The notes under the pieces: generated by a model | Told to the model about the DNA's origin: nothing | The model's input: the letters and a program-made list of their open reading frames with translations, nothing else | The model's database searches: none | In this document: positions 1 through 7,639 of the stretch, piece by piece | Position numbering within the stretch: position 1 is the stretch's first letter | Layout of the letters: every line of letters begins with the position of its first letter | Origin: Telluria mixta | GTDB lineage: Bacteria > Pseudomonadota > Gammaproteobacteria > Burkholderiales > Burkholderiaceae_D | Direction: 5' to 3' | Assembly: GCF_029223865.1 (NCBI RefSeq) | Contig: NZ_CP119520.1 | Location: forward strand, 3,596,001-3,660,000 | Length of the DNA: 64,000 nucleotides | Program-made: the position numbers and the translations under genes

Positions 1-1199
1 TCGTGGGTGAGGATGGCGCGATCGAGGAATGGTTCGGCGTCGCCAGCGACATCACCGAGCGCAAGCTGGCCGAAGAAAAGCTGAAGGAATCCGACCGCCG
101 CAAGGACGAATTCCTCGCCATGCTGGCGCACGAGCTGAGGAATCCGCTGGCGCCGATCGGCACGGCGGCCACGCTGCTGCAGACGGGACGCCTCGATGCG
201 GACCGGGTGCGCACGACGAGCCAGATCATCGGCCGCCAGGTGGGGCATATGACGGAATTGATCGACGACCTGCTCGACGTGTCGCGCGTCACGCGCGGCC
301 TGATCACGCTGGAGCGCACGGCGCTGGACGTGAAGGATGTCGTGCGCGACGCGGTGGAGCAGGTGGCCCCGCTCGTCGCGGCGCGTGGCCACACGCTGAA
401 GCTGGACCTCGCATCGGAAGCAACCCTCGTGCTGGGCGACGGCAAGCGTCTCGTGCAGGTTGTCAGCAACATCCTCAACAACGCCGCCAAATACACGCGC
501 GAGGGCGGCTCGATCCGCGTGACCGTCGCGGCGGACGAGACGCGCGTGACGTTCAGCGTGACCGACGACGGCGTCGGCATGACGCCGGACGTCGTGGCGC
601 GCGCGTTCGACCTGTTCGCGCAGGCCGAGCGCACGTCGGACCGGTCGACGGGCGGCCTCGGACTGGGCCTCGCCCTCGTGAAGAGCCTCGTCGAACTGCA
701 CGGCGGCACGGCGGGCTGCGCCAGCCCGGGCTTGGGGCGGGGCAGCACCTTCCATGTGTCCCTGCCGCGCCTCGCGGGCGGGATGGCCGCGTCTGCGGAT
801 GCGCAGGCGGTGCTGGCCGCGGAGACGCTACGCGTGCTGCGCATCCTCGTCGTGGACGACAACGCGGATGCCGCCGACATGCTGGCCATGCTGCTGGAGG
901 CGGCGGGGCACCGCGTCTCGGTCGAGCACGAGCCGCAGCGCGCGCTCGAACGCGCGCGCGCGGAGCGGCCGCAGGCCTGCCTCATCGACATCGGCCTGCC
1001 GGACATGGACGGCAACATGCTGGCGCAGCGCCTGCGCGCCGACCCGGCCACCGCCGGCGCGCTGCTCGTCGCCACGACGGGCTATGGCCAGGACAGCGAC
1101 CGCCGCCGCTCGCTGGCCGCCGGCTTCGACCACCACCTCGTCAAGCCGCTCGATTTGCAGGAGTTATACGCGATCCTCGACGCGTCCGTTCCGGGCTGA
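1..1199 (+). CDS. Hybrid sensor histidine kinase/response regulator, 5' end outside window
   Basis: This is the C-terminal 398 residues of a two-component hybrid kinase; the reading frame is open to the left edge, so the true start lies outside. Numbering from position 3, residues 1-28 read as the tail of a PAS/PAC domain (FGVASDITERK). A HisKA domain follows with the phospho-acceptor His at about 43 in HELRNPLAP. The HATPase domain has an N box around 157-160, DDGVGM near 188 and GGLGLGL near 217. A receiver domain begins near 279 with VVDDN, has its phospho-acceptor Asp near 329 (LIDIGLPDMDG) and the conserved Lys in HLVKPLD. All core residues look intact, so it should autophosphorylate and pass phosphate to its own receiver. 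The signal sensed and the downstream partner are not visible. Confidence 0.93.
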   Translation, partial: VGEDGAIEEWFGVASDITERKLAEEKLKESDRRKDEFLAMLAHELRNPLAPIGTAATLLQTGRLDADRVRTTSQIIGRQVGHMTELIDDLLDVSRVTRGLITLERTALDVKDVVRDAVEQVAPLVAARGHTLKLDLASEATLVLGDGKRLVQVVSNILNNAAKYTREGGSIRVTVAADETRVTFSVTDDGVGMTPDVVARAFDLFAQAERTSDRSTGGLGLGLALVKSLVELHGGTAGCASPGLGRGSTFHVSLPRLAGGMAASADAQAVLAAETLRVLRILVVDDNADAADMLAMLLEAAGHRVSVEHEPQRALERARAERPQACLIDIGLPDMDGNMLAQRLRADPATAGALLVATTGYGQDSDRRRSLAAGFDHHLVKPLDLQELYAILDASVPG

Positions 1200-1239
1200 G
1201 TAGAATGCCTGCCATCCAACAGCCCAAAAGGAAAACAGG

Positions 1240-2208
1240 ATGAGCTCCATTCCGCTCCCCACTTACGATGACGTCGTCCAGGCGGCATCCCGGATCGCCG
1301 GCGTCGCCAACCGCACCCCGGTGCTCACGTCGCGTACCGTCGACGACGCCTTCGGCGCCCAGGTCTTTTTCAAGTGCGAGAACATGCAGCGCATGGGCGC
1401 CTTCAAGTTCCGCGGCGCGTACAACGCGCTGATGAAGTTCTCGCCCGAGCAGCGCCGCGCCGGGGTCGTCGCGTTCTCGTCGGGGAACCACGCGCAGGCC
1501 ATCGCGCTGTCGGCAAAACTGCTCGGCATCCCCGCCACGATCGTGATGCCGCAGGACGCCCCCGCCGCCAAGGTCGCCGCCACGCGGGGCTACGGCGGCA
1601 ACGTCGTCATGTACGACCGCTACACGGAAGACCGCGAACAGATCGGCCGCGACCTCGCGCAGAAGCACGGCCTCACCCTGATCCCGCCGTACGACCACCC
1701 GGACGTGATCGCGGGGCAGGGCACGGCCGCGAAGGAATTGTTCGAGGAAGTGGGCCCGCTGGACGCGTTCTTCGTGTGCCTGGGCGGCGGCGGGCTGCTG
1801 TCCGGCTCCGCGCTGGCCACGCGCGCGTTGTCTCCGTCCTGCCGCCTGTACGGCGTGGAACCGGAGGCCGGCAACGACGGCCAGCAATCGTTCCGTTCGG
1901 GCGCCATTGTGCACATCGACACCCCGCAGACCATCGCCGACGGCGCCCAGACCCAGCACCTGGGCAACCTGACGTTCCCGATCATCCGGCGCGACGTCGA
2001 CGACATCCTGACGGCCACCGACGACGAACTGGTGCAATGCATGCGCTTCTTTGCCGAGCGCATGAAGATCGTCGTGGAGCCGACCGGCTGTCTCGGCTTC
2101 GCGGCGGCGCGGCGCATGCAGGAAGAATTGCGCGGCAAGAAGGTGGGGATTCTCGTCAGCGGCGGCAATATCGACCTTGCAAAGCTGAGCGGCTTCCTGG
2201 CCGGCTGA
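1240..2208 (+). CDS. PLP-dependent threonine/serine dehydratase-type enzyme
   Basis: A 322-residue fold-type II PLP enzyme. The Schiff-base lysine is K56 in GAFKFRGA, the substrate loop is SSGNHAQA near 80-87, the phosphate-binding glycine loop is GGGG at 182-185, and SGGN sits near the C-terminus. The length is that of the short catabolic threonine dehydratase, serine racemase and threo-3-hydroxyaspartate ammonia-lyase group. It lacks the C-terminal ACT-like domain of the biosynthetic IlvA. It probably deaminates a beta-hydroxy amino acid to a 2-oxo acid and ammonia in the cytoplasm; which substrate it prefers cannot be told from sequence. AGGAAAACAGG precedes the ATG. The gene lies 40 bases after the sensor kinase and is followed by a REP-like palindrome, so it is probably the last gene of its transcript. 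Confidence 0.88.
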   Translation: MSSIPLPTYDDVVQAASRIAGVANRTPVLTSRTVDDAFGAQVFFKCENMQRMGAFKFRGAYNALMKFSPEQRRAGVVAFSSGNHAQAIALSAKLLGIPATIVMPQDAPAAKVAATRGYGGNVVMYDRYTEDREQIGRDLAQKHGLTLIPPYDHPDVIAGQGTAAKELFEEVGPLDAFFVCLGGGGLLSGSALATRALSPSCRLYGVEPEAGNDGQQSFRSGAIVHIDTPQTIADGAQTQHLGNLTFPIIRRDVDDILTATDDELVQCMRFFAERMKIVVEPTGCLGFAAARRMQEELRGKKVGILVSGGNIDLAKLSGFLAG

Positions 2209-2219
2209 CAAATCTCAAA

Positions 2220-2273
2220 CCGGGGTCAGAGCCCGATTTTGGGAAATTTCCAAAATCCGGGCTCTGACCCCGG
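2220..2273. repeat. REP-like near-perfect palindrome
   Basis: Two arms of 23 and 24 bases (2220-2242 and 2250-2273) are reverse complements except for one bulged base, with a 7-base loop. The outer core is CCGGGGTCAGAGCCC on one side and its complement on the other. I recall this GGGGTCAGAGCCC motif as a dispersed extragenic repeat in Oxalobacteraceae, but copy number cannot be checked here. No T-run follows directly, so it is not a classical terminator, although the long stem could stabilise the 3' end of the dehydratase mRNA. Confidence 0.7.
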
Positions 2274-2367
2274 TGTTAAAAAAACTTTTGAAGACGGTGT
2301 CGATTTCGTGATGCCCCGTTCGTCGTAGGCATGTGGCATCCACTTTCACCCAACACTAGGAGGCATC

Positions 2368-2766
2368 ATGAACAAGCAGATCTTCGTCAACCTGGCCGTC
2401 AAGGACCTGGACAAATCCAAGGCGTTCTTCGAGGCGCTGGGCTATACGTTCAATCCCCAGTTCACCAACGAGAGCGGCGCGTGCATGGTGATCGCGGACG
2501 GCAGTATCTACGCGATGCTGCTGACGGAACCGTTCTTCAAGACGTTCGTCGACAAGCCCATCGTGCAGGCGAAGGAAGCGACGGAGGTCCTCGTCTGCCT
2601 GAGCTGCGAGAGCCGCGAGGAGGTGGATGCGCTGGTGGCGAAAGCCGTTGCTGCCGGCGGCCGCGCGCCGCGGCCGCCGCAGGATCACGGCTTCATGTAT
2701 GGCCACGGGTTCGAAGACCTCGATGGCCATATCTGGGAACTGGCCTGGATGGCGCCCCAGGCCTGA
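2368..2766 (+). CDS. VOC (glyoxalase/bleomycin-resistance fold) protein
   Basis: A 132-residue single VOC-domain protein. The N-terminus shows the typical beta-alpha-beta start (IFVNLAVKDLDKSKAFFEALGY), and the C-terminal half ends with DLDGHIWELAW, where this family often has a metal-ligand Glu. Members include glyoxalase I, dioxygenases and resistance proteins, so sequence alone does not fix a reaction. A very strong ribosome binding site, AGGAGG, lies 6 bases before the ATG. The gene converges with a second VOC gene, and their stop codons are separated by a single base. The two proteins are clearly different in sequence, so this is not a recent tandem duplication. Confidence 0.85.
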   Translation: MNKQIFVNLAVKDLDKSKAFFEALGYTFNPQFTNESGACMVIADGSIYAMLLTEPFFKTFVDKPIVQAKEATEVLVCLSCESREEVDALVAKAVAAGGRAPRPPQDHGFMYGHGFEDLDGHIWELAWMAPQA

Positions 2767-2767
2767 C

Positions 2768-3151
2768 TTATTGCATCGAGTGCAGGCCGATGATGTTGCC
2801 CTCGGTATCTTCGACGAGGGCGATGTGGCCGTACTGCCCGATCGAGAACTTGTCCTTGAAGATGCGCCCGCCGTTCGCGGCGGCGCGCGCCGCTTCGACG
2901 GCGCAGTCGGCACAGCTGAAATAGACGATCGTGCTGTTGCCGCCCGCCTTGCAGCCTTCCATCTTGACGATAGATCCGGCCGCGCCGCCGGCATTCGGGT
3001 CGCCCGTGAAGGCCCACATCTCCAGGCCGGAGGCATCGCCTTCCGGCGCGAGGTTGTCCAGTTTTGCTTCGAACACGGCTTCATAGAAAGCGCGGGCGCG
3101 CTTCATGTCGTCCACATAGATTTCGAACCAGCCTACGACGTTCCGTTCCAT
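2768..3151 (-). CDS. VOC family protein
   Basis: A 127-residue single VOC-domain protein read leftward. It opens with VGWFEIYVDDMKRARAFYEAVF and ends with LVEDTEGNIIGLHSMQ, the two half-motifs of the fold. It resembles the small uncharacterised enzymes often annotated as lactoylglutathione lyase-like. No function is proposed beyond the fold. The start is supported by AAGGAG about 6 bases upstream of the ATG. It ends one base from the end of the convergent VOC gene at 2368-2766, so the two mRNAs may overlap at their 3' ends. Confidence 0.84.
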   Translation of the reverse strand: MERNVVGWFEIYVDDMKRARAFYEAVFEAKLDNLAPEGDASGLEMWAFTGDPNAGGAAGSIVKMEGCKAGGNSTIVYFSCADCAVEAARAAANGGRIFKDKFSIGQYGHIALVEDTEGNIIGLHSMQ

Positions 3152-3209
3152 TTCGGTCTCCTTGATGAAGTGGGTTGGGGGTACAACACCTGCAGTTAAT
3201 ACCTGTCAT

Positions 3210-3992
3210 TCAAGACGTTTCCACTGCGCCGCCGACGAGGATGGCGCCGCCTTCCCTGCGCGTGCGGATCAGGCATTCGCCGCCCGTCGCGCGGCCCTGG
3301 CGCAGCCGGATGCCGAGGCCGAGCAGTGCCGTCAGCGCACCGGCCGCGACGCCCGTCGCGCTGTCTTCCAGCCGCGGGTCGAGGTGGTTGAAGTTGCGGC
3401 CCTCGAACGTGCCGTCGTCCCGGCGGCACCACGCGTAGATGCCGTTGATGCCGGCGTCCTTGCTCCACGCGGCGATGCGCGCGAGGTCGGGCGCGAGGCC
3501 ATACAACGCGTCCGTATCGGCCACCTTGACGAGCAGCTTGGGACTCCCGACCGACGCCACGCGCGGCGGCGTGGCCAGCGACGCCACCGGCACGCCCAGC
3601 AGTTCGGCAGCCGTGCCGACCGTGATGTCTTGCGCTGCCACCTGCTGCGGGGACAGCCGCACGAAATAATCATCGCCGCCGCGCACCAGTTCCAGTGGTT
3701 GTCCCTCGATCGCCGTGCGCACGGCGATCGGGCCCGCATGCGGCGCGCGCGCGAACAGCACGGCCGCCACGGCCAGCGTCGCGTGAAGGCACAGCGGGCT
3801 GCGCTTGTGCGGGTAGTAGTAATCGACTGATAGCGCACCGTCCGCACCGGCATCGATGAAGACGCAGGTCGTGTCGCGCGCGCGGGCAAGCGCCAGGCGG
3901 GCGTCGGGATCGTGGTCGCCGTCCTCGATGACGAGGGCCGGGTTGCCGGTACCCGGGCGGGCACCGAAGCAGCGCAGGGAATGGATGTGCAT
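3210..3992 (-). CDS. PhzF-family isomerase/epimerase-like protein
   Basis: A 260-residue member of the PhzF superfamily. The N-terminal signature GNPALVI is present, as is the C-terminal block GRNFNHLDPRLEDSATGVAAGAL, which closely matches the family E-D-x-A-T-G motif. PhzF itself isomerises a phenazine precursor, but most family members, including this one outside any phenazine cluster, have unknown substrates. I chose the ATG at 3992; an in-frame TTG three codons upstream (4001) is also possible and neither has a clear ribosome binding site. It is divergent from dnaE2, and the LexA-type box lies between the two starts, so it could also respond to DNA damage. Confidence 0.82.
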   Translation of the reverse strand: MHIHSLRCFGARPGTGNPALVIEDGDHDPDARLALARARDTTCVFIDAGADGALSVDYYYPHKRSPLCLHATLAVAAVLFARAPHAGPIAVRTAIEGQPLELVRGGDDYFVRLSPQQVAAQDITVGTAAELLGVPVASLATPPRVASVGSPKLLVKVADTDALYGLAPDLARIAAWSKDAGINGIYAWCRRDDGTFEGRNFNHLDPRLEDSATGVAAGALTALLGLGIRLRQGRATGGECLIRTRREGGAILVGGAVETS

Positions 3993-4019
3993 ATTTGGCA
4001 AGGACGGGGTCGTCAGCTA

Positions 4020-4039
4020 TACTGGGTTTATATACAGTA
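4020..4039. promoter_or_regulatory. LexA (SOS) box
   Basis: The 20 bases read TACTGGGTTTATATACAGTA. The core is CTG-N10-CAG and agrees with the betaproteobacterial and E. coli LexA operator CTGT-N8-ACAG except for one base in the left half-site. It lies 32 bases upstream of the dnaE2 ATG and 27 bases upstream of the phzF-like ATG on the other strand. Because dnaE2 genes are commonly LexA-regulated, this is very likely its SOS operator. Whether phzF is also repressed through it is inference. Confidence 0.85.
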
Positions 4040-4070
4040 TTTCATAATACACTATTTTGACTAAAAAACC

Positions 4071-7000
4071 ATGTCAGATCTTCCGCCAACCCGCTTGATG
4101 CCGCCTACGTTTGATCCTCATCTCGGCGCGGCGGCGGGGTTGCCGGCGTACGCGGAATTGTTTTGCCTGTCGAACTTTTCGTTCCTGCAAGGCGCGTCGC
4201 ATGCGGAAGAACTGGTGGACCGCGCCGTACAGCTGGGCTACACGGCGCTGGCGCTGACGGACGAGTGCTCGCTGGCCGGCGTCGTGCGCGCGCATGCGGA
4301 AGCGAAGCGGGCCAGGCTGCCGTTCATCGTCGGCGCGCATTTTCATTTGCAGCATCCGGATGGCAGCAGGGCGTTGTCGTTGTTGCTGCTGGCCCAGAAC
4401 CGCAACGGCTACGGCAACCTGTCGGAGATGATCACGCTGGGCCGCACGCGCAGCGAGAAGGGCACGTACCGGCTGCATCCGTCCGACTTCGACGCGCCGC
4501 CCGAAGGTCTCGAGCACCTGCGCGGCATGCCGGACTGCCTGGCGATCCTGCTGCCCGCGTACCCGGGCCATATGCCGGACGACGTCGACCGCCTGCACCG
4601 GCAGGCCGCGTGGCTGGCGCAGACGTTTCCCGGCCGCGCGTGGCTCGGCCTGACGCTGTTGCATCGCGCGTTCGACGACGCGCACCGCGCCACCATCGAG
4701 GAAGTGGCGTGGCAGCACGGCATGCGCATCGTCGCGTGCGGCCACGTGACGATGCACGTCCGCTCGCGCAAGCCGCTGCAGGACACGATGACGGCCATCC
4801 GCGCCGGCAAGCCCGTGGCGCAATGCGGCTACCAGCTCGCGCCGAACGCGGAGCAGCACCTGCGCTCGCGCGTGCGCCTCGCGAACATCTATCCGCGCGC
4901 GGCACTGGACGAGACGGTGCGCATCGCGCGCCTGTGCACGTTCTCGCTGGAAGAGCTGCGCTACGAATACCCGGACGAAGTCGTCCCGGCCGGCCACACG
5001 GCCGCGAGCTACCTGCGCGAACAGACGTGGATCGGCGCGCACCGGCGCTTCACGGAAGGCATCCCCGCGAAGGTCCAGGCGCAGATCGAATACGAACTCG
5101 CGCTGATCGCCGAGATGCGCTACGAGCACTACTTCCTCACCGTGTATGACATCGTGCGCTACGCGCGCTCGCAACAGATCCTGTGCCAGGGCCGCGGGTC
5201 GGCGGCCAATTCCGCCGTGTGCTACTGCCTGGGCATCACGGAAGTCGATCCGGCGCGGGGCAACCTGCTGTTCGAGCGTTTCATCTCCAAGGAGCGGAAC
5301 GAGCCGCCCGACATCGACGTCGACTTCGAGCACCAGCGCCGCGAGGAAGTCATCCAGTACATCTACCGCAAATACGGGCGCACGCGGGCGGCGCTGGCGG
5401 CCGTCGTCATCAGCTACCGGCCGAAAAGCGCGCTGCGCGACAGCGGCCGCGCGCTCGGCGTGGACCTCGCCATCGTCGACAAGGTCTGCAAGCAGCACCA
5501 CTGGTTCGACAGCAAGGCCGACCTCCTGAACCGCCTGGCCGAGAGCGGGCTCGATCGGGAGGCGCCGCTGTCGCAGCAATGGGCATCGCTGGCGCAGCGC
5601 CTGCTCGGCTTTCCGCGCCATCTGTCGCAGCATCCGGGCGGGTTCGTGATGGCGCGCGGGCAGTTGTCGCGCCTCGTCCCCATCGAGAACGCGACGATGG
5701 AGGACCGCAGCGTGATCCAGTGGGACAAGGACGACCTCGAGGAACTGGGCCTCATGAAGGTCGACGTGCTGGCGCTCGGCATGCTGTCGATGCTGCGCCG
5801 CGGGTTCGAACTGGTCGGCCTGCGCCACGGCACGACGTTCGAGATGCAGGACATCCCGCACGAGGACCCGGCCACCTACGCGATGATCCGCCGCGCGGAC
5901 ACGGTCGGCGTCTTCCAGATCGAATCGCGCGCGCAAATGAGCATGCTGCCGCGGATGAAGCCGAAGACGTTCTACGACCTCGTGATCCAGGTCGCGATCG
6001 TGCGCCCCGGCCCGATCCAGGGCGGCATGGTCCATCCTTACCTGCAGCGGCGCGAGCAGAAGGAGCCCGTCGTGTACCCCAGCCCGGACATGAAGGTCGC
6101 GCTGGAACGCACGCTGGGCGTGCCGATCTTCCAGGAGCAGGTGATGCAGGTCGCGATTCTCGCGGCCGGTTTCACCCCAGGCGAGGCGGACCAGCTGCGC
6201 CGCGCGATGGCCGCGTGGAAGCGAAAGGGCGGGCTCGAAAAATACTACCAGCGCATCGTCGGCGGCATGCTGGCGAAGGGCTACGACCAGTCGTTCGCGG
6301 AACAGATCTTCAGCCAGATCCAGGGCTTCGGCGAATACGGCTTTCCCGAATCGCACGCGGCCAGCTTCGCGCTGCTCGCGTATGCCAGTTCCTGGCTCAA
6401 GTGCCACGAACCCGCCGCGTTCCTGTGCGCGCTGTTGAACAGCCAGCCGATGGGCTTCTACAGCCCGTCGCAGCTCGTGCAGGACGCGCGCCGGCACGGC
6501 ATCGAGGTGCGGCCCGTCGACATCACGATCAGTTCCTGGGAGTCCACGCTGGAAGATCTCGACGACCAGGCGCGTGGCCAGCCCGCCGTGCGCCTCGGCC
6601 TGCGCATGCTGCGCGGGATGGGGCAGGAAGCGGCCGAGCGCATCGAGCTCGCGCGCGCGCTGCGGCCGTTCGCGGGCGTGTCCGACCTCGCGCGCCGCGC
6701 GGGACTCGATCGCGGCGACCTGCAGGTGCTCGCCGCCGGCAATGCGCTCGGGCCGCTCGCGGGCCATCGCCGCCAGGCGTTATGGGAAGCAGCGGGCGCC
6801 GTGCCGGACAAGGATTTATTGAAGCCCACGGCGCCCGTCGAGGATGTGCCCGAACTGCCCGCGCCGCAGGAGGGCGAGGAGATCGTCGGCGACTACCGCG
6901 CGCAGGGCCTCACGCTCGGCCGCCATCCGCTGGCGCTGCTGCGCGACCGGCTGCTGGCGCAGCGCTTCCTGCCGGCCGACGTGCTGCACGATTTCCAGAA

Positions 7001-7286
7001 TGGCCAGCTGGCGCGCGCCTGCGGCATCGTCACCGTGCGCCAGCGCCCCGGCACGGCGAAGGGCGTGCTGTTCCTGACCATCGAGGACGAGACGGGCAAC
7101 ATCAACGTGATCGTCTGGCCCCAGCTCGTCGAGCAGCAGCGGCGCGAAGTGCTGAATGCGTCGCTGCTGGGCGTGTACGGCGTGTGGCAGCGCGAAGGAG
7201 AAGTCAGGCACCTCGTGGCCAAGCGCCTTGTCGACATGTCGCACCTGCTCGGGAAGCTCGACGCGCGCAGTCGTGACTTTTGCTAG
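4071..7286 (+). CDS. dnaE2: Error-prone DNA polymerase III alpha subunit (DnaE2/ImuC)
   Basis: A 1071-residue C-family polymerase of the DnaE2 type, used in SOS mutagenesis and lesion tolerance. The PHP domain is N-terminal (from about residue 24). The palm has the metal-binding PDIDVDF motif near 413-419, the region through QHPGGFVMARG and ESRAQMSMLPRMKPKTFYDLV matches polymerase III fingers, and an OB-fold is near 975-1020 (TIEDETGNINVIVWP). Length and the ending QR..EVRHLVAKRLVDMS fit DnaE2 rather than the longer replicative DnaE. The start lacks a good ribosome binding site, but a LexA-type box lies just upstream. DnaE2 usually sits in an operon with imuA and imuB; here the upstream neighbour is a divergent phzF-like gene and downstream is the leu leader, so it is a solo gene. 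Confidence 0.95.
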   Translation: MSDLPPTRLMPPTFDPHLGAAAGLPAYAELFCLSNFSFLQGASHAEELVDRAVQLGYTALALTDECSLAGVVRAHAEAKRARLPFIVGAHFHLQHPDGSRALSLLLLAQNRNGYGNLSEMITLGRTRSEKGTYRLHPSDFDAPPEGLEHLRGMPDCLAILLPAYPGHMPDDVDRLHRQAAWLAQTFPGRAWLGLTLLHRAFDDAHRATIEEVAWQHGMRIVACGHVTMHVRSRKPLQDTMTAIRAGKPVAQCGYQLAPNAEQHLRSRVRLANIYPRAALDETVRIARLCTFSLEELRYEYPDEVVPAGHTAASYLREQTWIGAHRRFTEGIPAKVQAQIEYELALIAEMRYEHYFLTVYDIVRYARSQQILCQGRGSAANSAVCYCLGITEVDPARGNLLFERFISKERNEPPDIDVDFEHQRREEVIQYIYRKYGRTRAALAAVVISYRPKSALRDSGRALGVDLAIVDKVCKQHHWFDSKADLLNRLAESGLDREAPLSQQWASLAQRLLGFPRHLSQHPGGFVMARGQLSRLVPIENATMEDRSVIQWDKDDLEELGLMKVDVLALGMLSMLRRGFELVGLRHGTTFEMQDIPHEDPATYAMIRRADTVGVFQIESRAQMSMLPRMKPKTFYDLVIQVAIVRPGPIQGGMVHPYLQRREQKEPVVYPSPDMKVALERTLGVPIFQEQVMQVAILAAGFTPGEADQLRRAMAAWKRKGGLEKYYQRIVGGMLAKGYDQSFAEQIFSQIQGFGEYGFPESHAASFALLAYASSWLKCHEPAAFLCALLNSQPMGFYSPSQLVQDARRHGIEVRPVDITISSWESTLEDLDDQARGQPAVRLGLRMLRGMGQEAAERIELARALRPFAGVSDLARRAGLDRGDLQVLAAGNALGPLAGHRRQALWEAAGAVPDKDLLKPTAPVEDVPELPAPQEGEEIVGDYRAQGLTLGRHPLALLRDRLLAQRFLPADVLHDFQNGQLARACGIVTVRQRPGTAKGVLFLTIEDETGNINVIVWPQLVEQQRREVLNASLLGVYGVWQREGEVRHLVAKRLVDMSHLLGKLDARSRDFC

Positions 7287-7293
7287 CTTTTGC

Positions 7294-7323
7294 TTGACAC
7301 AATCGGCATAAACTTTTTATATT
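7294..7323 (+). promoter_or_regulatory. Strong sigma-70 promoter for leuL-leuA
   Basis: A perfect -35 TTGACA (7294-7299) is followed after 18 bases by TATATT (7318-7323), or after 17 bases by TTATAT. Transcription should start 6-7 bases after the -10, at or next to position 7330, which is the A of the leader-peptide ATG. The promoter begins only 8 bases after the dnaE2 stop. Confidence 0.75.
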
Positions 7324-7329
7324 AAAAGA

Positions 7330-7398
7330 ATGCTCACCGCGAACTCCACCTTTCTGACTTCCCTAGCGCTACCGCTAGTGCTACCGCACCTGGCTTGA
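7330..7398 (+). CDS. leuL: leu operon attenuation leader peptide
   Basis: A 22-codon ORF, MLTANSTFLTSLALPLVLPH followed by LA and TGA. Seven of 22 residues are leucine, and four of the seven codons are CTA, a rare leucine codon in such a GC-rich genome. They cluster in the second half of the peptide. This is the hallmark of transcription attenuation: scarcity of charged leucyl-tRNA stalls the ribosome at the CTA codons and changes folding of the downstream leader RNA, allowing leuA transcription. The next gene, 242 bases further on, is indeed leuA. There is no Shine-Dalgarno sequence, and the promoter places the predicted mRNA start at the ATG itself, so the peptide may be translated from a leaderless RNA. 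Confidence 0.85.
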   Translation: MLTANSTFLTSLALPLVLPHLA

Positions 7399-7503
7399 AT
7401 CGCCATCCCCGCAGCTCGTCTGCAGTGCCGTACACCGAAGTTTCAGAATAGGGTTCGCCAATCCATGCTCACTCCCGTCTTTCGACTAGCGTCCGGTTGC
7501 CTG

Positions 7504-7520
7504 GCCACGTGCACCGTGGC
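7504..7520 (+). promoter_or_regulatory. Stem-loop in the leuA leader (possible pause or antiterminator element)
   Basis: GCCACG (7504-7509) and CGTGGC (7515-7520) form a perfect 6-bp stem with a 5-base loop, about 105 bases after the leader-peptide stop. In leu leaders such hairpins compete with the terminator. Its pairing partners were not computed, so the role is inference. Confidence 0.4.
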
Positions 7521-7588
7521 AGCCGGGCAGCCTTTCCGCCACCTCTGATTTCGTTCGGGTTCTTCACACCGCATGCTCGCGCCATGCG

Positions 7589-7613
7589 GCGGGACCCGTC
7601 ACGTCCGCGTTTT
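7589..7613 (+). terminator. Candidate leuA attenuator hairpin
   Basis: GCGGGAC (7589-7595) pairs with GTCCGC (7603-7608) with one bulged G, followed by GTTTT (7609-7613), 26 bases before the leuA ATG. A competing 6-bp stem, CGCATG (7570-7575) with CATGCG (7583-7588), ends immediately before it. The stem is short and the T-run has only four bases, so this is the best visible candidate rather than a certain terminator. Confidence 0.4.
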
Positions 7614-7639
7614 CCCACAGCCCTGAAAAGGAGTCGTCC

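Noticed and set aside
4074..6767. Minus-strand ORF of 897 codons opposite dnaE2
   Set aside because: It is a mirror of a GC-rich real gene, has very high Arg/Ala/Gln composition and no domain. dnaE2 motifs on the plus strand are unambiguous.
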